From NCBI GenBank assembly GCA_046329515.1, contig JAXLUM010000002.1, positions 868,001 to 932,000 of the forward strand: a DNA stretch of 64,000 bases, written 5' to 3'. Source of the stretch: Bog-950 sp046329515 (GTDB lineage: Bacteria > Bacteroidota > Bacteroidia > Chitinophagales > LD1). Shown in pieces: positions 44,510-52,502 of the stretch. The notes beneath the pieces were generated by a model. It was not told where the DNA came from. It did not search any database and saw only the letters and a program-made list of their open reading frames with translations. Numbering within the stretch: the first letter of the stretch is position 1; every line of letters begins with the position of its first letter. The translations under genes were made by a program, and so were the position numbers.

Positions 44510-45262
44510 GTGGATTTACTTAACATCTTCATAATCATACTTGCGGGCCTTGTTGGCGGCTTTGTTAATGCTGTATCAGCAGCGGGATCGCTAATTACTT
44601 TGCCCGCTTTTATTTTCGCAGGGCTAAGCCCATCACAGGCCAACGCTACTAATCGAGTTGCCATTTTAGCTCAAAACTTTTCATCCATTTCGGCATTCAG
44701 AAGTAAAGGCCTACAGGCGGAAGGTTATATGGTTTGGGTTTCACTTGCAGCAATGCCGGGCGCCGTTTTAGGCGCATGGTACTCGCTGAAAATACCCGAC
44801 CACCTTTTTAGTAAAATATTGGCGATTATAATGCTGCTTTTTTTGGTGTTAACCCTATTGAACCCGCTTAAAAATAACAAGCAGGGGCCGGCCACACTAA
44901 GCGGCAGGCAAAAGGCCTTAGGCATTACAGCGCATTTCTTTATTGGCATTTACGGGGGCTTTATACAGGCAGGTACCGGTTTCTTTTTAATGGCCGCTTC
45001 TCTTTTCATTCACCGGTTCAACGTTGTAAAAACCAATTACTACAAGGCGGTGGTTATGTTTATGTATACGCTAGCCGCTTTTGTTGTATTCTTTTTTAAG
45101 GGTAATATTTTTTGGCTGCATGGGCTTATTATGGCTGCTGCAATGAGTGTTGGTGCTTTTTTAGGTAGCCGCTGGACTATGGTTGCCAGTGATGTTTGGA
45201 TAAGGCGCGTTATATCGTCCCTTATTGTTGTAATGGCCGTTTATTTGTGGTTCTTCAAATAG
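44510..45262 (+). CDS. Sulfite exporter TauE/SafE-family membrane protein
   Basis: A 250-residue protein with about eight helices, from GTG at 44510. The family pattern is GLVGGFVNAVSAAGSLITLPAFIFAGL, ANATNRVAILAQ and the repeat GIYGGFIQAGTGFFLMAA. TauE/SafE proteins move sulfite, sulfonates or related anions. TATACTTG seven bases before the start may be its -7 element. It overlaps the convergent next gene by 22 bases. Confidence 0.9.
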   Translation: MDLLNIFIIILAGLVGGFVNAVSAAGSLITLPAFIFAGLSPSQANATNRVAILAQNFSSISAFRSKGLQAEGYMVWVSLAAMPGAVLGAWYSLKIPDHLFSKILAIIMLLFLVLTLLNPLKNNKQGPATLSGRQKALGITAHFFIGIYGGFIQAGTGFFLMAASLFIHRFNVVKTNYYKAVVMFMYTLAAFVVFFFKGNIFWLHGLIMAAAMSVGAFLGSRWTMVASDVWIRRVISSLIVVMAVYLWFFK

Positions 45263-45600
45263 TCGCTGCGCTCTACCCACACCCACCAACTTATAAGCGG
45301 CAGCATAAACACTACCAACCAGCAAATGGCATTATAACGCTGCTGTTCCAATAGCGTAGTAATTGCGCAGGCTGCGTGAAATGAAAAGGGATATATAGCA
45401 GCTACAGGAAAAATTATGGCCGGCTGTTTGGTTGGCCTTATGGCAATAAACAAACAAGTGCCATAAGTAATAATATGGGTGATGTGTGAGAAAACAGACT
45501 CATCGGAAACGTGGGTAAACAGGCCCGCAACATGCACCAGCACACAAATGCTTAAGAATAAACCGAAGAGAAGTTTTAGTGTTAAGCGCAGGGCGTTCAT
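45241..45600 (-). CDS. Hypothetical four-helix membrane protein
   Basis: A 119-residue protein from ATG at 45600 with four hydrophobic stretches (LLFGLFLSICVLVHVAGLF, IITYGTCLFIAI, FPVAAIYPFSFHAACAI and WLVVFMLPLISWWVWV). No known family is recognised. It begins one base after the stop of the lysozyme gene (45602), so it is in one operon with it. The frame continues upstream to 45657 inside the lysozyme gene, which is less likely as a start. Confidence 0.7.
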   Translation of the reverse strand: MNALRLTLKLLFGLFLSICVLVHVAGLFTHVSDESVFSHITHIITYGTCLFIAIRPTKQPAIIFPVAAIYPFSFHAACAITTLLEQQRYNAICWLVVFMLPLISWWVWVERSDYLKNHK

Positions 45601-45601
45601 G

Positions 45602-46405
45602 CTATTGCAAGAATAGTTTTTTGAAATCTGTTTCAGAGCCATTAAACACATTAGCATCGCAACGGCCGTTAATTCCCATTAAATCTGCTTTATCGCTATG
45701 CTGCCAGAAAAACCATTGCAAACTGTCTTCGGTTGTTAACTCATTGCGGTAATAGTGCGCCACCCAAAACGGATAGTTTTTGAAATCATCCGCTAAGTAA
45801 TCTTCAATAAAATTGATGTTGGAGTAAATGATAGGCCTTGCACCATACTTCACTTCTACTTCTAATAAAAACTCTTTAAGGTTCGCTACAATTTCTTCCT
45901 TGCTTTTGCCGCGGGTTTCTTCAACATCTACCACGGGGGGCAAATCACCTTGTTGAAGTTTTACACTGGACGTAAAATTACGCGCCTGTAGTTTCGGGCT
46001 GCGGTCGGGCAGAAAGTAATGGTAAGCGCCGCGTATAATGTTGTTGTCCTTCGCATCTTCCCAATACTCATCAAACATATCGTCTTCAATCAATATGCCC
46101 TCTGTAGCTTTTATAAAGGCAAATTTGAAACGAATAGTGTCGCCTTCTGTATTTATGGCGTAAAGCTTTTTCCAGTCCAGTACATCCTGGTAATGCGAAA
46201 TATCAATGCCGTGTACTTCATACGCTTGCGGAAAATCAGTAGGCTTAAAGTTGGTTTTGTAATAGCGGTGGGCAACGTAGCGATAAGCGCGGCGCAAATA
46301 CTTTTTGTTTTGCCAGGCAACAAAGCACACCACCAGCAGCAGCAAAGCAAATAGGCTTCGCTTTAGCCAAACAGGCAGTTTCAGCTTCATTTTCTTTTTT
46401 GCCAT
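45602..46405 (-). CDS. Glycoside hydrolase family 25 lysozyme, membrane-anchored
   Basis: A 267-residue protein: a Lys-rich start, one transmembrane helix (SLFALLLLVVCFVAW), then the GH25 domain from about residue 63: HGIDISHYQDVLDW, FAFIKATEGILIEDD, GAYHYFLP, PPVVDVEETRG and PIIYSN. The Asp and Glu of GIDISHYQ and VDVEE are the expected catalytic acids. It should cleave peptidoglycan between MurNAc and GlcNAc from the outer face of the inner membrane. Confidence 0.92.
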   Translation of the reverse strand: MAKKKMKLKLPVWLKRSLFALLLLVVCFVAWQNKKYLRRAYRYVAHRYYKTNFKPTDFPQAYEVHGIDISHYQDVLDWKKLYAINTEGDTIRFKFAFIKATEGILIEDDMFDEYWEDAKDNNIIRGAYHYFLPDRSPKLQARNFTSSVKLQQGDLPPVVDVEETRGKSKEEIVANLKEFLLEVEVKYGARPIIYSNINFIEDYLADDFKNYPFWVAHYYRNELTTEDSLQWFFWQHSDKADLMGINGRCDANVFNGSETDFKKLFLQ

Positions 46406-46458
46406 AATACCGCGGAGAGAAACAAATAACGCAAAAGGAAAGCAAATAATTGCCTGAA

Positions 46459-46857
46459 TTATATTTCAGCAATCACTTTCAGTTCAATAGCAATTGCCGA
46501 GGGCAATGAAACTACTTCCACTGTTGTACGGCAAGGTTTGTTATCCTTAAAGTATTCAGCATAAATGCGGTTATAGGTGTGGAAGTCACGTTTCATGTTT
46601 ACCAAAAACACCGTTACGTCAACAATTTTATCCCAATTGCTGCCGGCTTCTTCCAGAGCAGTTTTTACATTTTTAAAAACAGAATGCACCTGCGCTTCAA
46701 AATCAAACTCAAGGTAGTTGCCGTGCTTATCCAGTTTAAGGCCGGGTATGTTATCGCTACCCGCTTCGCGCGGACCCATGCCCGAAACAAAAATCAAGTT
46801 GCCAACTTTGCGGGTCATAGGGTAAAGACCCATCGGCTTAGGTAAGTTCTCGCTCAT
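46459..46857 (-). CDS. RidA-family protein, possible 2-aminomuconate deaminase
   Basis: A 132-residue RidA/YjgF/UK114 protein. Family features: GNLIFVSGMGPRE, EFEAQVHSVFKNVKTALEEAGS (here FDFEAQV), DVTVFLVNMKRDF, PCRTTVEVVSLP and AIELKVIAEI. Most members hydrolyse reactive enamines. Bacterial 2-aminomuconate deaminases also belong to this superfamily. Its position near a 2-aminomuconate semialdehyde dehydrogenase and HAO suggests that role, but the four-helix gene lies between, so the specific assignment is an inference. Confidence 0.85.
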   Translation of the reverse strand: MSENLPKPMGLYPMTRKVGNLIFVSGMGPREAGSDNIPGLKLDKHGNYLEFDFEAQVHSVFKNVKTALEEAGSNWDKIVDVTVFLVNMKRDFHTYNRIYAEYFKDNKPCRTTVEVVSLPSAIAIELKVIAEI

Positions 46858-46931
46858 GGTGGTAAATGTAAACAGGGAAGCGGGAATTCAGTAATCTGGA
46901 AAACCAGGAATAATACTTTGCCATTAGGCAG

Positions 46932-47300
46932 TTATTTTTTGACTTTTTGATTTTGAAGCCAATCAATATAACCATTTAACATGCTAATGCATTGTTTATG
47001 CAAGGCAAACAACTCGTTAAGCTTTTCCTGCGAAATGTAATTTTCGTCAAAGGCAACGTACAAATGGTCTTTTACTTCCTCTAACGAACCCCGTGCCTGC
47101 CGGCAGAACTGAATGTTTTCCTGATAATGGTAACGGCCATAGCCTTCGGCAATATTTGCTGTCACTGATCTTGAGGCTCTTCTTAATTGGCTGACAAGTT
47201 GATACAACTCGTCTTTAGAAAACGCCTTAGTAAGTGTCGAAATTTCTATACGAAACTTCCTGCATTCTTGCCAAACCTTTAAATCTTCAAAACCAGCCAT
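46932..47300 (-). CDS. Four-helix bundle protein (23S rRNA intervening-sequence type)
   Basis: A 122-residue helical protein: FEDLKVWQECRKF at the start, then LYQLVSQLRRASRSVTANIAEGYGR and QARGSLEEVKDHL. These are the diagnostic blocks of the S23/IVP four-helix family, found both inside 23S rRNA intervening sequences and as free genes. No rRNA is nearby, so this is a free copy. Its role is unknown. It sits between the dehydrogenase and RidA genes, an odd place for an unrelated gene. Confidence 0.9.
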   Translation of the reverse strand: MAGFEDLKVWQECRKFRIEISTLTKAFSKDELYQLVSQLRRASRSVTANIAEGYGRYHYQENIQFCRQARGSLEEVKDHLYVAFDENYISQEKLNELFALHKQCISMLNGYIDWLQNQKVKK

Positions 47301-47346
47301 AGCCCACTGTGTTACAGATTTCCTGTTTCTCTGATTTCCTGTTTAC

Positions 47347-48792
47347 TTATCCCTTAATACAGACATTCTTTGCTTCGGTAAAAAAGCGCATGGCTTCCCA
47401 ACCGCCTTCGCGGCCAACGCCGCTGGCTTTTACGCCACCAAACGGAGTGCGAAGGTCGCGCAGCAACCAACAGTTAACCCAAACAATACCGGCTTCAATT
47501 TTTTCTGCCACGCGGTGGGCGCGCTTTAAGTTGGTGGTCCATACCGATGAAGCAAGCCCATACTTAACACTGTTAGCCATTCCCAACACTTCCTCTTCGG
47601 TATCAAAAGGGGTAAGCGTTACAACGGGGCCGAATATTTCTTCCTGTTGGGTGCGGCAATGGTGAGGCAGGCCTTCAATAACGGTGGGCTCAATAAAGTA
47701 ACCGTTCTTGCAACGTTCGGGTAAATTGCTTGCCGCCTTTCCGCCGCATAAAACAGTTCCACCTTCCTCTTGTGCCAGTTTAATGTAGGAGAGAATTTTT
47801 TCCTTATGCTGTTGTGATACGATGGCACCCATAATTGAGCTATCATCATTAGGGTCGCCAACCTTTAGCGCTTTAACGCGGGCCACAAAAGCCTCTTTAT
47901 ATTTTTCATAAATACTGCGCTCAACAAACACGCGTGAGCCGCACAAACAAATTTCGCCCTGGTTGGCAAAGGATGCCGTAACCGTTTGCTTAACGGTTTC
48001 GTCAAACTCGCAATCAGCAAAAACAACTGTTGGGTTTTTACCGCCTAATTCCAAGGAAAGCTTCTTAAACATAGGTGCAGCAGTAGCCGCAATTTTCTTT
48101 CCTGTTTCGGTGCCGCCGGTAAAAGAGATGGCTTTAATCTCCGGGTGCTCAATAATGGCTTGCCCCGCTTTGCCGCCTAAGCCGTGCACAATGTTCAACA
48201 CGCCTTTAGGTAAGCCTGCTTCAATACAAACCTGCGAAAGCAGGTAAGCGGTATAAGGTGTTATTTCACTTGGCTTGGCTACCACGCAATTGCCAGTAGC
48301 AAGTGCAGGCACAATCTTCCAGCTAAAAAGATAAATGGGTAAATTCCACGGAGAGATACAGCCTACCACACCAATGGGTTGGCGCAAGGTGTAGTTAACG
48401 GCTATGCCCGGCATTTGGTGACTCTCGCTGGCAAAGTGTTGCAAGGCTGAAGCATAAAAACGAAAGTTGGAAACCGCACGCGGTATGTCAACAGCGCGGG
48501 CCAACTTTAATGTTTTGCCATTATCGCGGCTTTCAGCTTTTACAAATTCATCCATGCGCTTTTCAATACCATCGGCAATGCGCATTAGTATCATCATGCG
48601 TTCTTCCAGGCCGGTGTTGCTCCAGCCTTGGAATGCCGCCTTCGCTGCTTCAACTGCTTTTTGTATATCGCGCTCGTCGCTATCGGGCACTTTGCTGTAA
48701 ACAAGCCCGGTAGCCGGTTCGTAATTATCTAAATAACTGCCGCTGGCCGGCGCCAGCAGTTCACCGTTTATATAATTCTTAAGTAACTCCAT
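47347..48792 (-). CDS. 2-aminomuconate semialdehyde dehydrogenase (ALDH8A1-like)
   Basis: A 481-residue NAD-dependent aldehyde dehydrogenase. Catalytic residues are Asn150 (SPWNLP), Glu248 (LELGGKNP) and Cys282 (GEICLCGSR). The sequence tracks human ALDH8A1 and bacterial 2-aminomuconate semialdehyde dehydrogenases closely, including SRDNGKTLKLAR, DIPRAVSNFRFYAS and VNCWLLRDLRTPFGG, the last two being regions carrying substrate-carboxylate Arg residues in that family. It oxidises 2-aminomuconate 6-semialdehyde to 2-aminomuconate in kynurenine breakdown; 2-hydroxymuconate semialdehyde is an alternative substrate. It directly abuts alkB. Confidence 0.9.
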   Translation of the reverse strand: MELLKNYINGELLAPASGSYLDNYEPATGLVYSKVPDSDERDIQKAVEAAKAAFQGWSNTGLEERMMILMRIADGIEKRMDEFVKAESRDNGKTLKLARAVDIPRAVSNFRFYASALQHFASESHQMPGIAVNYTLRQPIGVVGCISPWNLPIYLFSWKIVPALATGNCVVAKPSEITPYTAYLLSQVCIEAGLPKGVLNIVHGLGGKAGQAIIEHPEIKAISFTGGTETGKKIAATAAPMFKKLSLELGGKNPTVVFADCEFDETVKQTVTASFANQGEICLCGSRVFVERSIYEKYKEAFVARVKALKVGDPNDDSSIMGAIVSQQHKEKILSYIKLAQEEGGTVLCGGKAASNLPERCKNGYFIEPTVIEGLPHHCRTQQEEIFGPVVTLTPFDTEEEVLGMANSVKYGLASSVWTTNLKRAHRVAEKIEAGIVWVNCWLLRDLRTPFGGVKASGVGREGGWEAMRFFTEAKNVCIKG

Positions 48793-49368
48793 TCAGTAAA
48801 TGTATCTGAATGTCAAATTTATTCTTTCCCCTACAGCTTTGGTAGTTTTAGGTATGCTGTGTTTCCAGCAGTGTTGCAGCCTGCCCGCCATAATTAATAA
48901 CGAACCGCTGTTTAAAGCAACCGTTAGTTTCTGCTCCTTATCAGTTTTGTGTTGCAATTTAAAGGGGCGCATGGCGCCAAGGCTTAAGGACGCTATAACC
49001 GGGTTACGGCCAAGCTCAGCTTCATCATCACTATGCCAGCCCATACTATCATTACCGTGGCGATACAGATTGCAAAGGCAGGAGTTGAATTCGTTTTTTG
49101 AAAACGCTTCAAGCCGCTGCTTAATTTTTAAAAGCGTGGGCGACCAACTGTTAGGTTCATTTGTTTTGCCGGAGTAAGTATAAGCCTTTCCTGCATCAGC
49201 ATACCACGCTAACAAGCGCGGCTGTAGTACTTCTTTACCAAAAATCACAATGCTGCCTTCCTGCCAGTTTAGTTCTTTGCGTAAAAGCGTAAATAATTGC
49301 GCAGCCTCACTTTCGCTATAAAAGTGCGGTTCAAAAGTAAGCTTGCCATCCTGTATGGGGATGTTCAT
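48793..49368 (-). CDS. AlkB-like 2-oxoglutarate/Fe(II) dioxygenase
   Basis: A 191-residue protein matching AlkB DNA/RNA alkylation repair enzymes. Iron ligands H112 and D114 are in GWHSDDE and H170 in HCWKHSIPK; R182 and R188 in ERINLTFRYI fit the 2-oxoglutarate and substrate positions. QPRLLAWYADAG and NLYRHGNDSMG are family blocks. It removes methyl and other alkyl damage, releasing formaldehyde. It lies with no gap between the SDR and the aldehyde dehydrogenase, so it appears to be transcribed with them. Confidence 0.92.
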   Translation of the reverse strand: MNIPIQDGKLTFEPHFYSESEAAQLFTLLRKELNWQEGSIVIFGKEVLQPRLLAWYADAGKAYTYSGKTNEPNSWSPTLLKIKQRLEAFSKNEFNSCLCNLYRHGNDSMGWHSDDEAELGRNPVIASLSLGAMRPFKLQHKTDKEQKLTVALNSGSLLIMAGRLQHCWKHSIPKTTKAVGERINLTFRYIY

Positions 49369-49371
49369 GAT

Positions 49372-50169
49372 TTACAGGCTGCCGGTACGGCCGCCGTCCA
49401 CAGGTAAGTTAATGCCATTAATATAAGCGGCTGCGGGGGCGCATAAAAAAGCTACCGCACTAGCCACTTCTTCTGGCTTGCCGAAACGCTTCATAGGTAT
49501 TAAGCGCAGCATATCGGCTTCAATACTTTCCTTGCTTGCGCCTGTTTTTTCAACTTTGGCAGCTATAAGGCTATGGTGCCTGTCCGTTTCAGTTGCCCCG
49601 GGTAAAACGTTATTTACCGTAATACCGAATTCGCCCAACTCATTGGCCATTGTTTTGGCCCAACTGGCCACAGCCCCGCGTATGGTATTGCTTACACCAA
49701 GGTTAGGTAAAGGTTGTTTTACCGAAGTTGAAATAACATTTACAACACGGCCATAGCCGTCCTTCTTCATGCCCTCTACAAACAGTTTGGTAAGTATATG
49801 GTTGCACAGCAGGTGTGCTTCAAAGGTTTTTACAAAATCATCTTCCTGGGCTTCGGTTATTTTGCCGCCGGCAGGGCCACCGGTGTTGTTAACCAGTATG
49901 TGGTAGGTTTTGTTGCTCTTTTTCATGTGGCGCTCTACAGCGCTTTTCACTTTATCGCTATTGCTGTAGTCAGCAATTATGTAATCGTGCCGTTGTTCGC
50001 TACTGCTAATAAAGCTAAGGTCTATAAGGTTTTGCATTAAAGCCTGTTCATCGCGCCCTACAAGGGTTATGTTAGCGCCAAGGCGTGCCAATTCAAAGGC
50101 TACAGCCTTGCCAATACCTTTACTACTGCCGCCTACAAAGGCATTTTTACCGCTTAAATCCAGGTTCAT
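49372..50169 (-). CDS. SDR-family oxidoreductase lacking the usual YxxxK
   Basis: A 265-residue SDR. The nucleotide motif is GGSSKGIGKAVA, NNTGGP follows, then VISTSVKQPL carries the Ser. Where YxxxK should be, the sequence is GVSNTIRGAVASW (Asn or Ser in place of Tyr, Arg in place of Lys). The C-terminus (LPVDGGRTGSL) is normal. Related SDRs with a SNxxR motif are known, so this is a subfamily trait rather than decay, but the chemistry is unclear. It starts the leftward SDR-alkB-dehydrogenase group and is divergent from 50221. Confidence 0.85.
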   Translation of the reverse strand: MNLDLSGKNAFVGGSSKGIGKAVAFELARLGANITLVGRDEQALMQNLIDLSFISSSEQRHDYIIADYSNSDKVKSAVERHMKKSNKTYHILVNNTGGPAGGKITEAQEDDFVKTFEAHLLCNHILTKLFVEGMKKDGYGRVVNVISTSVKQPLPNLGVSNTIRGAVASWAKTMANELGEFGITVNNVLPGATETDRHHSLIAAKVEKTGASKESIEADMLRLIPMKRFGKPEEVASAVAFLCAPAAAYINGINLPVDGGRTGSL

Positions 50170-50220
50170 GTTTCTTCTTACCTTTAAGCTGTAAATTTAA
50201 ACTTTAACCTGCGCAGTTGT

Positions 50221-50697
50221 ATGAAAGTTTTTTGTGTTTTTGCTGCCGCTCTGTTATTAATGGCGCTTGCTGCCTGCCACTGCCACAACCGTATATGCGG
50301 TAACTTTAACAGCCTAAGCCCTGTTTTTATTGGTTATGACACTGCCGATGCCGATACCGTGCTGCTGGTAAGGTATGAGCGGAACGACACCTTTCAAACG
50401 GCGCTGGACACTTTACTACTGGACTCCTTAAGCGGTAACATCCGCTTTGCGCACGACACAGCCTTTGTAACTATACCCAGCGACAGCTTTAAGATAAACG
50501 GCGACTATGATTGGGAAATCATTTTGCCAAGCATAAACGGGGTTACGCGCATATACGATATAGCTTTTGAAATACGCAAGTATTACAGTTGCGAAACCGA
50601 CGACCCCGGATGCATAAACCGTATACTGGGGTTTACGCAAAACGGAACCCACTACAGCGGACTGTATGAGTACCGTTATTGCTATATTCACCATTAG
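50221..50697 (+). CDS. Small lipoprotein of unknown function
   Basis: A 158-residue protein. The signal peptide ends LMALAAC, a lipobox, giving Cys19, followed by HCHNRICG. The body is rich in Asp, Thr and aromatic residues and predicted mostly beta (VLLVRYERNDTF, YDWEIILPSINGVTRIYD), with paired Cys (SCETDDPGC) near the C-terminus. I do not recognise the family. It lies 18 bases before the HAO gene on the same strand and could share its transcript. Confidence 0.7.
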   Translation: MKVFCVFAAALLLMALAACHCHNRICGNFNSLSPVFIGYDTADADTVLLVRYERNDTFQTALDTLLLDSLSGNIRFAHDTAFVTIPSDSFKINGDYDWEIILPSINGVTRIYDIAFEIRKYYSCETDDPGCINRILGFTQNGTHYSGLYEYRYCYIHH

Positions 50698-50715
50698 AAA
50701 TTAAACCTAAGCTAT

Positions 50716-51231
50716 ATGATTACCCGGCCAATTAATTTTAAGAAGTGGATTGATGAACACCGCCATTTATTAAAACCACCCGTAATGAACCAGGTGGTGT
50801 ATAAAGGCAATGATGATTTTGTGGTGATGGTAGTAGGTGGCCCTAACAAGCGTAAGGATTACCACTATAACGAAACGGAAGAGTTTTTTTACCAGTTAGA
50901 AGGCGATATAACGGTTAAGATTATTGAGGATGGTAAGCCTGTTGATATAAACATTAAAGAAGGTGAAATTTTTCTGTTACCTGCCCGTACCCCGCACAGC
51001 CCGCGCCGGCCCGAAAATACCGTTGGCCTGGTAATGGAAGTAAACCGCCCAACGGGTATGCTGGATGCCTTTATGTGGTTTTGCGAAAGCTGTGGCAACA
51101 AACTATACGAAGAAAAAATGCAGGTAGATGATATTGTAAACGACCTGCCCGGTGTAATGGAAAAGTTTTACGCCAACCTTGAGCTGCGCACCTGCAAAAA
51201 ATGCGGCACCGTGTTAGAGCCGCCGAAGTAG
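50716..51231 (+). CDS. 3-hydroxyanthranilate 3,4-dioxygenase
   Basis: A 171-residue cupin. Iron ligands are H50, E56 and H94 (YHYNETEEFF and ARTPHSPRRP), the same spacing as in the well-studied bacterial enzyme. The second, rubredoxin-like metal site is intact: C123xxC126 and C160xxC163. It opens the ring of 3-hydroxyanthranilate to 2-amino-3-carboxymuconate semialdehyde, the central step of the kynurenine route either to NAD or to catabolism. The nearby aminomuconate semialdehyde dehydrogenase points to catabolism. The residues match the family completely. Confidence 0.96.
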   Translation: MITRPINFKKWIDEHRHLLKPPVMNQVVYKGNDDFVVMVVGGPNKRKDYHYNETEEFFYQLEGDITVKIIEDGKPVDINIKEGEIFLLPARTPHSPRRPENTVGLVMEVNRPTGMLDAFMWFCESCGNKLYEEKMQVDDIVNDLPGVMEKFYANLELRTCKKCGTVLEPPK

Positions 51232-51245
51232 GAAAAACCTGTTGA

Positions 51246-52244
51246 ATGAAAACACTACTAATTACACTCACTTTCTTTTTTACAGCAGTTTTTTGCCCCG
51301 GACAAAACCTTGTGCCTAATCCTGGTTTTGAGGAGTACAATGCGTGCCCCACGCAAGACGGTTCAGTGTTTAATGCTAAATATTGGAACTCCTACGGAAA
51401 TTCTCCTGATTATTTCAACTCCTGCAGCCTTATCCCGGATCTCTCAACCCCGGCTAATGCTGCGGGATATCAGACGCCTAAAAGTGGTCAGGCATACGTG
51501 GGTGGAGCATTCTTTGCTAATAATGATACCACAAATACAATCGTAAGGGAATTTATAGGTGTTCAATTAAGTAGCCCTTTAATAGTTGGAAAAACGTACT
51601 ATGTAAGATTTTACGTTAGCCTAGCAGACTCGCCCTCATTCAGAAATATAGCTCAAAACAGAATAGGGGTATGGTTTTCTAATAAATCTTACTCTGTAGA
51701 TTCTTTCTGTCCGCCTCCTTGCCTAATTAGTCTCTTGGTGCCACCCAACCGAGCACAGGTATATACCGATGCCATAATACAAGACATGGAGAACTGGGTC
51801 GAAGTTTCAGGGTCGTTTGTTGCGGACTCAAACTATCAGTTTTTGTCAATTGGCGATTTTTTTAAGAATGACAGTACTGATATTCTGATTCTTCCTAATC
51901 AACCGCTTTATAATAATTTGGGTTCATACTATTATGTAGATGATGTATATGTAGGAGAAGATGAACCGAACGAGATTAAGGAAGCAAACGAAAGAGTAAT
52001 TGCCATTTACCCCAACCCCGCCTCTGAATTTGTAACCCTTGATTACGGCTTTACAAATTGGACTAAAGGAGATATTGAACTGCAAATAGTAAACAGTATA
52101 GGCCAAACTGTTTATGGCCAACAACTGCCAAGCTATAGCGCTTTCCAAAAAATTGATGTAAGCCATTTTGCTAATGGAGTTTACCTTGTAACTATAAAAA
52201 AGCTAGGGCAACTAATTGCTAACGCAAAGTTTGTGAGGGAGTAG
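51246..52244 (+). CDS. Secreted T9SS protein with NLVPNPGFEE-type N-terminus
   Basis: A 332-residue protein with signal peptide residues 1-20. The mature protein begins NLVPNPGFEEYNACP, a common opening for beta-sandwich, carbohydrate-binding-like domains in Bacteroidota (GKTYYVRFYVSLAD, DDVYVGEDE). The type A sorting domain starts IYPNPASEFVTLDYG and ends NAKFVRE. Its last 204 bases (52041-52244) are about 87% identical by eye to the end of the gene at 52499. It starts 14 bases after the HAO gene but is functionally unrelated. Base composition is more AT-rich than its left neighbours. Confidence 0.85.
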   Translation: MKTLLITLTFFFTAVFCPGQNLVPNPGFEEYNACPTQDGSVFNAKYWNSYGNSPDYFNSCSLIPDLSTPANAAGYQTPKSGQAYVGGAFFANNDTTNTIVREFIGVQLSSPLIVGKTYYVRFYVSLADSPSFRNIAQNRIGVWFSNKSYSVDSFCPPPCLISLLVPPNRAQVYTDAIIQDMENWVEVSGSFVADSNYQFLSIGDFFKNDSTDILILPNQPLYNNLGSYYYVDDVYVGEDEPNEIKEANERVIAIYPNPASEFVTLDYGFTNWTKGDIELQIVNSIGQTVYGQQLPSYSAFQKIDVSHFANGVYLVTIKKLGQLIANAKFVRE

Positions 52245-52250
52245 ACACCA

Positions 52251-52502
52251 ATGAAAATACTATTACACATCTTACTTATCGGTTGTCTTTTTTTGAACCT
52301 TGAACTACAAGATTAGAAGCAGAACTATGAATGGTTGAGTGGTTATGAAAGATGGTTTGATTCAACGTAACTGGGCCTAGTTTAATGTCTACAGAAAATA
52401 AAATAGGTTAATACAGAGAAAATTCATACTGGGATATACATAGCAGGTATATATAAGCATGGTCGACGAATTCAAGAAAAGAAGTTTAGTATTATTAAAT
52501 GA
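52251..52502 (+). pseudogene. Collapsed remnant of a T9SS cargo gene
   Basis: One continuous frame of 84 codons from ATG 52251 to TGA 52500-52502 has four internal stops (52314-52316, 52368-52370, 52383-52385, 52404-52406). It begins with a signal-peptide-like MKILLHILLIGCLFL, has KQNYEWLSGYERWFDST, similar to the mature start of a Bacteroidota secreted family, and ends TGIYIAGIYKHGRRIQEKKF plus SIIK, a typical type A sorting-domain tail. The middle of the gene is missing. Its terminal TGA overlaps the ATG of the next gene (ATGA). The identification is by pattern. Confidence 0.65.
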
